A stretch of DNA of 64,000 bases from Prorocentrum cordatum (GCA_963575745.1 CAUYUJ010000891.1:794665-858664), one strand, 5' to 3'. Counted from the first letter of the stretch, positions 22,378 to 33,961 are shown. The notes: generated from the letters alone by a model not told the origin. Translations and numbers: made by a program.

Positions 22378-22502
22378 GGCATCGCTCAGACGTGTGCGTT
22401 TTCCCCCGGCGAGGACCATCGAGGAGCCTTGTGGGTCGTCCTGCGAGATAGTACACGCAAGACGCCGACAAAGGCACGGGGTATGGACGTCCGAGCGATG
22501 GC
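22378..22502 (+). mobile_element. MITE-like repeat C, copy 1
   Basis: 125 bp bounded by inverted ends GGCATCGCTC(A)GACG and CGTCCGAGCGATGGC. The interior (CCCGGCGAGGACCATCGAGG, then a GCACG block) matches 32,885-32,999 and, more loosely, 32,357-32,555. It has no coding capacity and no obvious target-site duplication. Confidence 0.7.
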
Positions 22503-24904
22503 GAGTCTCTCGACATGCACCTTTCGCACCTTCCATGCGGCAGGTGCCGCGCTGCCGCGCTGCCGCGGCCGCCGCCGCGGCCGCAGCGGCGGCCACCGTC
22601 AAGGCCGCAGCGGCGGCACCTTCCACGCGGAAGGTGCTGAAGCTGCAGGTCGAGGGCTGTCGCCGTCCCAGGAGATCCAGGCGATGCATTTATGTTCAGA
22701 TTTCGCGGTTTCCCCCGGTTGCGCGTCCGAGAGCCCCCACGGATCAATGCTGGTCTGGCCTGAGGAGTGCTACAGGAAGATGGAATCCAGGGCGTTGGTC
22801 GTGAGTTTTGATGATGGTGCCTTTTTGTTCGTGCTTTGGGGTCTCAGGGTCTGTTGGAGGAGGGTGAGGAGGAGGAGCAGAAAGATGTGGCATCTTCTCA
22901 TTCACGATTCGGGTTTCGTACTGGGTCGATAGCGTGCTAATCGAGCTGTCTGTCACTGGCCTGCGATCCTTGGTGGCTTTGTGGATCGCGGGCGCTTGTA
23001 CTAGCCCCCTCGCTGCCTGCTTGCCTCGCCCGTGTTCGAGACAGAGCTCGAGGCGTCTGTCTAGCGCGCTTTTTTTGAGCAGGCCTTGCTGTTGCTACAG
23101 GTGCTCTTCCGCTTGGCAGCTTGCCAAGGAAGGGGGACTGCGGGCTTGCCTCCCTGGGAGGAGGTCGTCTCGAGAGATTCTCTGTTCTGTCCCTCCTTGC
23201 TTGGAGCCAGGGCCTGACTGCCCTGTCGAGGGCCAGGGTCTGGCCAAGGATCTCTTTCTTGGCTGCCTCCTCCCCTTCCTTTCCCAGAGTTTTTGATTGA
23301 TTCTCGCCCGAGTTTAGCCTCGTCCTGGCTTCGTCCTAGAGGGGGTAGAAGAGGAGGAGGGAGGCTGCGGGTTTGTCTCCCTGGAACGCTCGACCCCTTC
23401 CTGCTCCGTCGCGTCGCTTCTTTCACTCTTCGGGGCAGCTGAGCTGTCCTGCATTAGATGGGCAACCCTGGGAGGCATGACTCCTCCTCCTCCTCCTCCT
23501 CCTCCTCCTCCTCCTCCTCCTCCTCTTCCTCCTGCCTCCTCCTTGGGCCTGTGGCCTTCCTCCTCCCCCTCCTCCTCCTCCTCCTCCTCCTCCTCCTCCT
23601 CCGAGTTGGAGGATGATCAGGACTGTTTGACGTGTTGGGCGATTTGCCCAGGGACCGAAGGCTTCCGAGACCCCCCCAAGAACCCCTGAGCGGAAAAAGG
23701 CGGAGGAGGTGGAGCAGGAGGAAAAGAAGAAAGTGTAGAAGCAGAAGCTAATCAGGAGGAGGAGTGGTCGCGGAGAAAAAGGAATTACCGGCGTGTGCGA
23801 TAACAACGACCGTGCCGCGCAAAGCACATCATTCGATTCGGAATCGCATTCGCACGTTGCACCTCTCGCTTCACAACAACCGTTCTCCAACGTGAACTTG
23901 CACTCTGCATCAACCGACCACGTCCGCACACACGACGTCATTGTAGTAGTCACGCGGTACCTTCCCCCCCTCCCCCTGGGAAGTTCAACGTTGGGCGGAA
24001 GCGACTCGGCCCACGGGCCGCGAGTTCAGCTTTGCACAATGGGGGGACCGGGGGGCGCTTGGGGAGGGGGGCAGTCTATGCCTTTCCTACAACAGCCGTT
24101 TCACAACAATCGGACGCACTTTCCAGTCTTGAACTCAAGTGTTGACACAAACTCTGCACAGCCATCGCACTCAGACCACCACTGCATCCGCATCTGACAT
24201 CTGGCCGTGTTCAACACGCCCCCCGCCAGCAGGAGGGATGGAAGGAGCCGTGTTCTGCTGTTTGTTTATCGCCTTGTCGGAGCAATGAGGCGCAGGAGCA
24301 AGAGGAGGAGGAGGATTGAGGGAAGAGGAGGGCCAGGAGGGAGGAGGGAGGAGTACGACGACGAAGTGGGCATCGGGTGAGCAAAAAAGGGGGGGGAGGA
24401 GGGGGCGATGCGACCGAACTCCGGAGGCCACGTCGAACGTCGCGGCCCGTCCCGCCTTCTCCTCGTCCTTCTCCATCCTCCTCCGCCTCCATGCCTCTCC
24501 CCTGTGAAACATCCCCCCCCCCTCTGGCGCACCCCGAGGCCGGTCCGGAGGGCGGGCCGGGCGTTGCGCTCGGGGCTTCCTCACCAGTCGCGATCCCGAA
24601 GCTGAACAGATGCAGCAGGTTGACGGAACGAGGGCGGATGGTCCTCGGCCTGTGATTCTCGCCTCCGCGCCGCGCAGGGGAGCTGGAAGCGGCTGCCGGA
24701 GCTTCTCTGTCGGAGGGCGGGCCGGTGTTCAGAGTGTGGTTTCCGCCCACGCGCCGAGCTCGGGCGGTCCGACAAGCGGCAAGAGAGCCCCACGGGCGGA
24801 GGGCGGTCCGTGTTCGAGGTGTGGATCCTCCTCCTCCTCCTCTGCCTCCTCGTCTTCCTCCTCGTCCTCCTCCTCCACCTCCTTCCCCCCTCCAACTTAG
24901 GGTA
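22503..24904. other. Intergenic with CGG-rich patch and TCC microsatellites
   Basis: A GCCGCGGCCGC-rich patch lies at about 22,550-22,620, similar in composition to 9,480-9,540. TCC microsatellites occupy about 23,478-23,530 and 23,567-23,605, and a TCC run 24,826-24,890. Nothing here has a recognisable domain. Confidence 0.5.
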
Positions 24905-25088
24905 CTCCAGATTTCCTAGTAAAGGGAGGGGGGTCTCATTTCGGGGGGGGGGGTCTTTTCCAAGCTATCTTGGAGGGCCTGGGGGGGTCTGGGGACGATG
25001 TTTTGGAGGGTTCTCCCAGGGGGGGGGGGTCTAAAGCTTCTCGCCTGGGAGGGCTGAGACCCCCTCCCTTTTATGACGAAATCTGGAG
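24905..25088 (+). mobile_element. MITE D, copy 1, TA-flanked
   Basis: 184 bp with terminal inverted repeats of about 33 bp. The left end runs CTCCAGATTT..AAAGGGAGGGGGTCTCA; the right end is its reverse complement, ending AAATCTGGAG. Both outer flanks are TA (24,903-24,904 and 25,089-25,090), as expected for TA-targeting Tc1/mariner-type elements. The interior is G-rich and includes CTATCTTGGAGGGCCTGG and GGGGACGATGTTTTGGAGGG, shared with 34,887-35,066. No ORF. Confidence 0.8.
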
Positions 25089-26233
25089 TAGTGGTGGTGG
25101 GAAACAGGCCCGTCACGTGCTCCTCTTTCGCGCGAGCCTGCTCCTGGGCACCGCCCGAAGGTCCACTCGATCCTCCGCTGTCGCGCCGCGCGCGCTCGTC
25201 TTGAAAGCCTGCCGCATTCCCACGGATGCAGGGCGGCTCGTTTCCATCGTGTGGCTCTCGCGTCAGCGCCGCGCGCATTCGTCTTGGGGCCTGCAACGGC
25301 CTCAAGGATTCTCATTGTCAACGTCCCAGAATCGGGGGTGGACAGAACCCCCAACAGTGACACGTCGATTAGTGAATTGTCCGTTTTCGGTTCTCGAGAG
25401 GGCGCCGTGGCCGTCATTTTCCAGGCTTGCGCCCGCCAGGTTTGGGCCTCAGGTCGTTTTCACTAAATCACGGTTTGCTAAAGGGGGTTCTGTCCATCCC
25501 CGAGCAACAGCCTCAAGGATTCTCATTGTTAACGTCCCAGAAACGGTGCGTTGACACGGTGTCGGAATGTCAGGGCGCAACGGTCACGTTGATTCGCTTT
25601 GATGGAATTCCAGGAGCGGGGTTCTGCCGCGATTCGGGGCCGTAGAGACGCAACAGTAGCGGTGATTCGCGGCGTTGTAGTCCCAGGAACGGTGTTCTGT
25701 CACAGTTCTGGAGCTTCAAACGGTTACCTTCCTTTGGGGCACTTCCCTCAATGACGGTGAACCCTCGTAGAGGCGGGGCGTGTGAAGATGATATTTGAAA
25801 TATTTTGGTTTGCAAGATCGTCAATGGGTTTTTAGGTCTATAATGGTCCTCCTCCTCCTCCTCGACTTGTGGGATTTCTACCGCCTGAGTGGCCAGTGTG
25901 TGTGTGTGTGCGTGTGTGTGAGTGTGTGCGTGTGTTTTGGGATACGGTCCTCATAACTAGAACGGCTAGGTCGTCAGGATAGCACTTTAAGGCCTATATG
26001 CTTGCGCTCAAGAGTGGCTTGCACACGTTTTAATGCGCAACGCAACGCACACGCGTCAGCCTTTCTCAGATGGTAGCCGTCCAGCGCCTGGAGGCCCGCA
26101 CCCGTGCGCTGCCCAGGCGCTCGGTGCTCGTGCGGTCGTTGTGCCAGTAGGGCGGCGTCGGTATCCACGACCTCCGCCTCGCCTCCGCTGAGGTTTCGTG
26201 ACTCGTCCTCTTTCAGCCCGCTTAGGATACAAT
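25089..26233. other. Intergenic with local direct repeats and TG microsatellite
   Basis: GCAACGGCCTCAAGGATTCT at about 25,297 and a similar CAACAGCCTCAAGGATTCT near 25,505 are direct copies, each followed by CATTGT(C/T)AACGTCCCAGAA. A TG/CG-rich microsatellite lies at 25,896-25,936. No gene recognised. Confidence 0.5.
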
Positions 26234-26414
26234 CTGGGTAGTCGAAGGCCAGACTGTCAGATTGGATTGGGCCCCAAGGGCCAATCTGGCCTGGCCAAAC
26301 TGGATGATTTGGGTTATTCGCCAGACCGGATTCGCGCTGGCTCCCTCGCCAGATTGCCCCTGTTTGCCAGATTGGGCCTGCCAGATTGGCGCCAGATTGG
26401 CTTCGACTACCCAG
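26234..26414 (+). mobile_element. MITE E with 5-bp target-site duplication
   Basis: 181 bp. The left end CTGGGTAGTCGAAG and right end CTTCGACTACCCAG form a perfect 14-bp terminal inverted repeat. Immediately outside both ends is ACAAT (26,229-26,233 and 26,415-26,419), a 5-bp target-site duplication. The interior is a cluster of CCAGATTGG/CCAATCTGG motifs in both orientations, giving more hairpin potential. Non-coding, so it would need a transposase in trans. Confidence 0.85.
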
Positions 26415-26584
26415 ACAATGCCAGTCCAGGCCAGCAGCGGCGTCGGGGATGTCCCCGCGGGCTCCACACGGAAACCAGGCCTGCCTGTCCCGTGCCGTTT
26501 CGGCCGCCCCGTCGTCGCCCCCCCCTCTCGCGCGCTCCCTGGCGGGGAAGTGGGCGGAAGAGGGGGACGGAAGGGGAGGAGGGG

Positions 26585-27159
26585 AAGGAGAAGGATGATC
26601 AGGAGGAAGTTGAGGAGGAGGAGGAGGAGGAGGAGGAGGAGGCGGAGGAGGAGCGGGGGAGGAGGAGCGGGGGAGGAGCGGGGGAGGGTGGGGGTAGGGG
26701 GGGGGGCAGGGGGAGTGGTGCGAAGAGGATGAGGACGGTGAGGAGGGGGGGGGGGAAGGAGGGCGGGGAGAGGGGACCAATGGGGGAGGAGGAGGAGGAG
26801 GAGGAGGAGGAGGAGGAGGAGGAGGAGGAGGAGGAGGAGGGGAGGAGGAGGAGGAGGACGGGGAGGAATATGGAGAGGAGGAGCAAGAGGAGGAAGGGAA
26901 GAAGCAGGATGAGGGCAATGCTGGGGAGGAGGAACGCTGCAGATGGAGGGATGAGGAAGTGGAGGCAACTAGGGGGCAAAGGACCACGCAGGTGGAGGAG
27001 AAAGAAGGGGAAGGAGTGTGGGAACGCTGGGAGCATGAGAAGGAGCGGGGAGCAGGAGGAGGAGGAGGAAGAGGAGGAGAAGAAGGAGGAGGAGGAGGAG
27101 GAGGAGGGGGGGGAGGAGGACAGGGAGGAGGAGGAGGTGGAGGAGGAGGAGGAGGGAGG

Positions 27160-27219
<60 letters not shown>

Positions 27220-27297
27220 AGCAGGAGGAGCAGGAGGAGGAGGAGGAAGAGGAGGAGGAGGAGGAGGAGGAGGAGGAGGAGGAGGAGGAGGAGGCGC
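26585..27297 (+). repeat. GAG/GGA microsatellite with GCAGGA block
   Basis: Purine-rich GAG/AGG tract of about 700 bp that includes a regular GAGCAG(GAGCAG)n block at about 27,162-27,235. Open in all frames; the poly-Glu/Arg/Gly products are artefacts. Confidence 0.9.
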
Positions 27298-27499
27298 CGC
27301 GCGCCCGCCCGCCCGCCCCCGCGGAGGCGCCGCCGCCAAGCCGCTGTCCTTCGAGGTGTTGCGGGGCCTGGCCCTCGCTGCGCGCGCCCTCGTGGAGGAC
27401 AGCGACTCGGAGGGCGAGGCGGAGGCGGGTAGCGGCGCGCGATGGGGGGCTCGACCCCAGGGCCTGGGCCAGGGTTTCCCCAGATCTCCGACGACTCGA

Positions 27500-27681
27500 C
27501 CCAGACATGATCGCGTCGTAAAAAAAAATCAGGGTGGGAGGTGTTTGGCCAATTTCGGCCTCGGGGGGCCTTCGCTGGGCCTCGGGACCGTCAAAAAACG
27601 ATGCACGATGGAAAACCAGTCCCGGGGAAAGGGTTTCCACGGACCTCCTTATTGAAAAAATCATGACGTCGCATGACTGGG
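27500..27681 (-). mobile_element. Dispersed MITE-like repeat A, copy 4
   Basis: Inverted copy of the family, 182 bp, from CCCAGACATGATCGCGTCGT to GACGTCGCATGACTGGG. Interior blocks TTTCGGCCTCGGGGGGCC, GACCGTCAAAAAACGATGCA and CCAGTCCCGGGGAAAGGG match the other copies. It lies directly against dispersed repeat B. Confidence 0.82.
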
Positions 27682-27695
27682 GACGTTTCCCGACT

Positions 27696-27900
27696 GCGGT
27701 CTGGAACTTTCGGTTCGCGCGTCGCGCCGCTGGTTCTGTCCCGCCACGCTTCGAAGCGGCAGGCTAGCCACGTCCTGGTCACCGCGCGTCAACGTCCGAG
27801 TTCTGCCCAGCCTCCCGTCCAGCCCCGCTGGGCGGAGCGGCACGCCATCCGCTTGCAAGGCATAGCGTGCCGCCAGGCTAGCCCTGGCGACACGCTAGGC
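27696..27900 (+). repeat. Dispersed repeat B, copy 2
   Basis: Contains CGCGCGTCGCGCCG, CCGCCACGCTTCG, CACGTCC, CGTCCGAG, GGGCGGAGCGGCACGCC and CCGCTTGCAAGGCATAGCGT in the same order as the other copies. It starts about 15 bp after repeat A ends. Confidence 0.65.
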
Positions 27901-28647
27901 AAACATTGCATTCCGTAGCGTTTCGCTGGAATTCGGATAGTGGTAGAGAAGACCACAGCAGCCCCACAGGGTGGGCGGAACCCGAAGACGCCCGGTCTGG
28001 CAGCCGTTTCGCTGGATGTGCCTCCACAGCATATTCAGGAATCGCGGTCTCGCTTCAATGCCAGCTGCATTCTTGGTCTGGCCAGCCACGAAATCTGTTA
28101 AAAGTAGTGAGATGCGCAGGGTCGTTCTCTCACCCCTGTCTTTGCTGCATCTCCCTAGGACTCTCTAGGAATGCCTGCTGATGCACGTTATCACCAGCCG
28201 ACCTCCTATTCTTCCGCCTCTTCACCCTTGCTGCTATTAGGGTGCTTGGCTGGGGTAATCAATCCTGTCGTCCCTGGTTTGGGCGTCTGGAGCCTTTTTT
28301 ATGTAGCCCTGGGACCACCAAAAGGGGTCCTGGACGAAGCACCGCCCTTACTGCGTGGGGGGATGCCTGGGCCCGTCCTTTGCAATGAAGCAAACGTGTC
28401 ACCGCTGCGGGACCGTCAAGAAGCGACCCAGGACGAAGAGCTGGATCCGGGGGGAGGAGGCCCTTGGGGCCCAGGACCAGCTTCCTTCATGCCAAGCCCT
28501 GGCGCTGGCCTGGCATCTTGCCGGCGCGCCCGTCGTCGTCTGCCTGCTCCTCCCTCCCTCCCTCCTCTCTCCTGCCGTCTGGCCGGCATGCGCAGCCTGC
28601 CATGCACTGACGCAGGCCCTGACAGGAAGGGCAACACGATCAACGGC

Positions 28648-28870
28648 AAGGAATGTTGGCTTCGCGCGTCGCGCGGCCAGCTCTGGTCCGCCACGCTTCG
28701 GCGCGACACGCTGTCCACGTCCCGGCCCCGAAGCGTCCACGTCCCGAGCTTCTCCCGAGCCTCCCGCCCCGCGGAGCGGAGCGGAGCGACGCGAGGAGCA
28801 TTCGCCATGCGAGGCAGAATTGGAGCGTCGCCGGGGCCGCCGCCGCGACTCGCTCGGCAGCAGTTCCTGA
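28648..28870 (+). repeat. Dispersed repeat B, copy 3
   Basis: Contains GGCTTCGCGCGTCGCGCGGC, CCGCCACGCTTCGGCGCGAC, CACGTCCC, CGTCCCGAGC, CCGCGGAGCGGAGCG and GCCGCCGCCGCGACTCGCTC. It is closest to copy 1 in the second half and to copy 2 in the first. Confidence 0.65.
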
Positions 28871-31810
28871 CGTGCGGATTTCGTAGCGTGTTCGCGCGGC
28901 TCGGAATGAGGCCGAGCTCCCAAGGACTCTCGTCCCAGACGCCGCGCCAGGGTGCAGCTCGCAGTGTGCTGCCAGCACGGCCCTCTGGTGGGGCCTCTGA
29001 GGCACACGGCTGCGGAGCCTGGGCAGCGCCGCGGCCCATCCCGCCCCTGCCGCCCTTCGTGCGCGAAGCGGCGTACGCAGCGAGCCTGCCAGAGACGGAG
29101 CTCAGCATGGTGCCACCTTGCTGGAGAGAGCTGCCGTGAGTGGCGCCGAGAGGCCGTGGTCGGCACGTCTCGGGGGCCAGCGCCGGCCACGGCCGGCTCC
29201 GCCCTCCCTGTCCCCTCCCCGCTCCTCGCCCTCCTGCGGGCAGCGCCCGCCGCCGGCGAGGCTGCCTGCCCGCGGCGGTGCGCCTTCTCTCCGGGCCTCT
29301 TGCGGGGGGGGCCTGCGCGGCCTTGGTATATCCAACGTCCGGAAGCAATACAGGCGACAGGAGTGAGAGCACGGCCATGTGCACCTGAGTACGTCATTTA
29401 CCAGGGCCCATGGCCGTGCTGAACAACAATGTAGCCAGCATTCTAGGGAGAAGACGAACCCTGAATAAATTGTGAGGAAATCTAAGGCGACAAGGCTGTC
29501 GCACCTGGGGTTCTCGGGCTCATCGCTCTCCTGGTGGGACCCTTCAGGTGTCCCGTGTTGCCCCTTTTGTTAGATCCCACTCAGGCGAAACGCTGCGAGG
29601 GTACAGCATCTCACGAGCAAATCCGGCCCTGGGAAAAGGATCATGGAATACAAGAAACAAACATCGGATGTCTGGGGAGCTGAGAAGGGTGCGCTCTGGG
29701 AGAGGCCTAGGGGCTGACGATCTTCAGGGGGCACGGGGGAGACGGCGACAGCCTGTCCTGCCGTTGGAGAGGGCCGTCCCAGAAGCCTGGGGAGGGACAG
29801 GTCCCTCCCGAGAAGCCCCGTGCCATCCCAGACGGCTGCCCTCTCCGTCGACTGTGGGCACGGATGGCCACGGGAAGAGCTTTCCCGACAATGCCAGTTC
29901 CAGATCGCGGCTGCCATCAGCGCGTGATGCTTGCTTGCAGTTGCGGCAAGCCGTGCTTCCCCCCCCCCGCCCTGACACATGCAGGTACGTCCAGCGAGTG
30001 GGGGCACCCAGGAAGGAGTTGGTAACTACGAAGTCTGTTGCCCGATGCAATCAGAGTGGCCAGTGACAGTTCCCGACTTCAAGATGCAGTGAGTGACTTC
30101 TCCGGGTGGCGCCAAAGAGTGCGACACGCAGACGATGTATCATTGATTCGCCAGTGGACACGCCCCTCGGCCGTCGCAGCCCGCGGCACGAGCGCGCGAG
30201 CGAGGCAACCCAATCGTTCAGCACGCCGTGGGCCACCCGGATGGCAACACGAGCTGCGGGCGCCTTCCACCAACTGCAGAGCGCCTGCTCGCAGACGCCC
30301 GAGACAACACCTCCTGGTCGCCTCGACGCAAGATGCCGTAGACCTCCCGCGGCGGACCCGGGCCATCTACGAGCAGCTGCTGTGCGTGGCATGCGCTCCT
30401 CTAGGCACGAGCTGCGGGCGCTGGCTCATCCGCGCAGGCCCGCGCGGGCCTCGCCCCACCCCCAAGCGGTGCCGCGCGTTCGCCTCGCCTCGCTCGGGGC
30501 CTGGCCCTGGGCCGGGCGGCCAAGGGCGGGTGCCTGGCTCGGAGGAGAAAGATCGAGCTGCCTCAGTCCAGGGCAACGTCAGGGGGAGGGGTGGGGGATA
30601 GGCATAGGGGGGGATGCATCGACCTCGACTCGCCCATGCACCGCCGATAGGGGCCCGATAGCCCTGACCCGCCCAGGAAGGTGCGGATTCTTCATCCGGA
30701 GCCTACCGCCGATCTCTCGGCGATGTATCGCCGATTCCGGGTCGATGTGCCCTCCCCTATGCCCATCCCCCCCCTGTCTGCCCCTCATTCAGAGGTGCTG
30801 CTCGGGTGCCCTAAGATCCCGGCGTTGTGATATTGGTCGCGCTGTGCGTCTTCGCCAGGTTTCGTGCCCCGGGATCGATGCTGGTCAAGAAACGGCTCAG
30901 AGAGGCGGGGTCCGGGGCTTTGGTCGTGATTGGCCCCCGCGTTGCAAGTCTGTCGCTACGTCGGAGACCAGGGACTGCAGGAAGCCCGCCAGGAGGTCCA
31001 GAACACAGGGTACCCCCCCGCCCGTGGAGGGCAAACTCTGCCTGCATCTGGAAGACCAGTACCCCGGGCGTGCAAGCGTTTACGGGCACTTGGGTGCCGT
31101 GGCGTACATAGGCACGTTCTGGGTGGATGCACCAATAGCCAGCGCGGCCGTCGCGCTCGGTGCAGTGCAATGTCGGAGGAAGGGTATATATCCGACTACG
31201 GTACGTTCTCGGGCTCGACCTAAGCAGTGTTTTTTTCGCTCTATAGTGCTGTTTCGGGATTCTCTAGGTTTGTCTTCGTTCCGCCGTCGCTGCAAATCGA
31301 CGTCGAACCGAAAAAACGGCGCACGCAATCGCCAAGACACCGTTTGGGTCGAGCCCTGGTACGCTGCTGTATTAGAGCAGGTCACACACGGTGCTCCAGC
31401 CCCCCCCCCTGTCATGGCGCCAACATCGCAGAGCGGATTTCGTCTGGAAAACGATGGGTTGGGCCCGGAGTGTCCTGGAGAATCTCGTTCCGGATTTCGA
31501 AGCGAGTTTCGTGCGGATCCTCTCGGCCAGGAAGGAGGCCAAACACAAAACATCCGCGCGAGATTCCCGCTGTTTTTTTCACTCGCCGTTCCAGGTTTCG
31601 CCATGGCAGAAATCCACGCGCAAAATCCGCTGCAGCACGCGTGCGCGCCGCCGGAAGGCGATGCAGCGGATCGGCGCCTGCGTGCGCCGCTCGGCGCAGC
31701 GGGCCTGACGCGGCCGCGGGCGCAGCGCCCCGCGGGGGCCGCGCGGAGTTGTGCCCCGCACGGCCGGGGCGCCGCGGCCCCGCGCGCGGCCCCGCCGCGT
31801 CCCGAGGGGA
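28871..31810. other. Intergenic, no gene recognised
   Basis: Long GC-rich frames exist on both strands, but their products are Arg/Pro/Ala-rich without domains. The segment 30,600-30,765 contains ATCGACCTCGACTCGCCCA and CTCGGCGATGTATCGCCGAT, resembling 43,880-44,010 and 34,300-34,450, a dispersed TCGCCGAT-rich family. Confidence 0.45.
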
Positions 31811-31811
31811 T

Positions 31812-32025
31812 TCCTCCTCTTCCTCCTCCTCCTCGTCCTCCTCCTCCTCCTCCTCCTCCTCCTCCTCCTCCTCCTCCTCCTCCTCCTCCTCCTCCTCCTC
31901 CTCTCCCCCTCCTCCCCCTCCTCCTCCTCCTCCTCCTCCCCCTCCCCCTCCTCAACCTCCTCCCCGTCCTCCTCCTCCTCCTCCTCCTCCTTCTCCTCCT
32001 CCTCCTCCTCCTCCTCCTCCACGTG
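31812..32025 (+). repeat. TCC microsatellite
   Basis: About 210 bp of TCC/CTC with CCC interruptions, followed at 32,026-32,070 by tandem GATCGCGG-type repeats. Confidence 0.92.
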
Positions 32026-32356
32026 GATCGCGGGGGATCGCGGATCGCGAGGGTCGCGGATCGCGGGGGATCCCACTCGTCGTCGGCGAGCAGCGTCCAA
32101 CAGCTCGCAACGGGGCCCAGTGGCGCCCAACAGCGACTAAGTAGCGACCGGCAGCGCTCGAACGGCGCCCGGGAGCGACCAACAGCGCCCCACTGCGCCA
32201 CGTGCGGGAGGTGCGTCGTGTCGGCTTTGCGCGCGACGGGGCGCGCTGCCGGGCGCCGTGGGGACGGCCAGAAGTTTTCGTGGATTGCTTCCGGAGGCCG
32301 GAGGATGCCAAAACCACACGCCAACGCTGCTCCCAACTCTCCGACGACTTGCGCGG

Positions 32357-32555
32357 CATCGCTCGGGCGTGTGCCCCTGCTCTCGGCCAGGACCGTCGGG
32401 GAGGCTAGTGGATCATCTTGCGAACAAAAGGCAAAAGAAAGACAGGCACGACATTCTCGGCCAGGGCCATCGAGGAGGATCTTGGATCATGTTGCGGACA
32501 GAAAACGCGCGCGGCATCGAACAGTACACGTGGAATGGGCGTCAAAGCGATGGCC
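32357..32555 (+). repeat. MITE-like repeat C, diverged or compound copy
   Basis: Begins GGCATCGCTCGGGCGTGTGC and ends GCGTCAAAGCGATGGC, with two internal GGCCAGG(A/G)CC..TCG..GAGG blocks each followed by TGGATCAT(C/G)TTGCG. It looks like a tandem or nested version of the family at 22,378 and 32,885. Confidence 0.55.
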
Positions 32556-32884
32556 ATTTTCCTAGTAGGAGATCGGCTACAGAATTGATTTTCCCCAAAT
32601 TGAGACTTGTGTCGAATCCACGAAAAATGCAATGTTTGTGGATCTACGAACCTTCTGCAGAGCTAGTTTGCAGGTCTGACGGGAAAAGTATGTTGTGGGA
32701 CATCAACTCTGTAGTCGACCCCCTACTCGAAGTTTGTGTTTGCTTCCTCCCGGCGGTTTCTCTCCCCGATCTCGGCTTTTATGCGGGGGCACCTTCTCAG
32801 GCTTGCGGGGGCCACCAGTCAAGGAATTTCCGGGACGAAGCAAAAAATTGCACCCCGTAGGGGAAGCGGTGGGGACCCTTGCTT

Positions 32885-32999
32885 GGCATTGCTCGGACGC
32901 GTGCATTTTTCCCGGCGACGACCGTCGAGAAGCATCCTGGATCATCAAGACACGCACGAAACCGAAAAATGCACGTGGAACGGGCGTCCGAGCGATGGC
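32885..32999 (+). mobile_element. MITE-like repeat C, copy 3
   Basis: 115 bp bounded by GGCATTGCTCGGACG and CGTCCGAGCGATGGC (14 of 15 inverted positions match), with the family interior CCCGGCGACGACCGTCGAGA and TGCACGTGGAAC. Non-coding. Confidence 0.72.
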
Positions 33000-33238
33000 A
33001 AGAGGAATGCGGGACGAAACATTTTACGCTTGGGGATGTGGTTGGGACAATTGGGCGCTGGGCATAGCGAGAGTCACATCGTTGGGTGTTCTGGATCTTG
33101 CCTGAGCCCACCCTGGGCCCAGGATCGAGGACCTCTAGGATTGATGCGTTTGATGTCTCATGCCTTGCTCTGCTTGGCGGGGGCCTCTGGAGCCTCTCGG
33201 AGGCCCTCCGGAGAGTTTCGGAGATCTTTTCGAGGCAG

Positions 33239-33455
33239 TGACCACGGTTCGGGTCGGGCGAAAGGGGGGGATTGGGAAAGGGGGGGTTACGAAATTTGCT
33301 GCATGCAGCTGGTTTCGGCCTCACCGAGGGGCCCATTCCTCGATACATGCGCGCCTCCCGACGCCGGGAGGCGCCGGGACAATCAGCTACGTGAGCTGAT
33401 TCTCAAACCCCCCCTTTGCTATCCCCCCCTTTCCCCCGACCCGAACGGTGCCCAC
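33239..33455. mobile_element. Foldback element carrying repeat R1
   Basis: About 217 bp with long terminal inverted repeats. The left arm CGGTTCGGGTCGGGCGAAAG plus a G run and GGAAAGGGGGGG is mirrored on the right by CCCCCCTTTG, a C run and CCCCCGACCCGAACGG. R1 (33,265-33,400) forms the middle, including a near-palindromic GCCTCCCGACGCCGGGAGGC and AATCAGC/GCTGATT. The 661-796 copy retains only the left part. Confidence 0.7.
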
Positions 33456-33961
33456 TACGAGGATCGATGCGTGTGCCCCCCCAGTCGTGGCAGGGGGGGG
33501 CAAGCGCTCCGGTCCAGGCCCCAGAGCGCGCGCCAGAGTTTTGGACCGGCGTCGGTGGACCAGTCCACATTTCCCCCTAGCGGGGGCCTGTTTGTCAGGA
33601 GGGGAAAAAACACACACAGACACAATGAATCGTCGATTCTCCAGAAAATATGGGAGAATATGGGAAGTGGTGGGGAAGACAAAAACCCAGGAAGTATTTG
33701 AAAATATGGCGAATATTTTTATTTGTGTGTGTTTATTTGTGTGTCCCAGGGCCCCTTCAGTTTGAGACCTACCTCGGCAGCCCCCATACCAGGAGGGCGA
33801 AGCCTTCAGATCCGACGCTACGAAACAAGTGTCACATCGCAACAAATCTCGACCGGAAGAGCCCCATCGTTCTGAAGCATTTTCGAGTCGGATCGATCTG
33901 TGAGGACCCAGGGGCCCGAAGCGCACTCCTTGGGTGGAAACAATTGCAAGGCCCAGATCTC

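Noticed and set aside
22375-22510. tRNA-like hairpin around the repeat C ends
   Set aside because: The arms pair only as transposon-like termini; there is no cloverleaf or TTC-containing T loop.
26198-27655. 485-aa plus-strand open frame
   Set aside because: Crosses MITE E, a GAG microsatellite and repeat A, so it cannot be one gene.
30106-32565. 819-aa plus-strand open frame
   Set aside because: GC-rich frame that crosses a TCC microsatellite, a TCGCCGAT-type repeat and repeat C. No domain, and it is broken into unrelated composition blocks.
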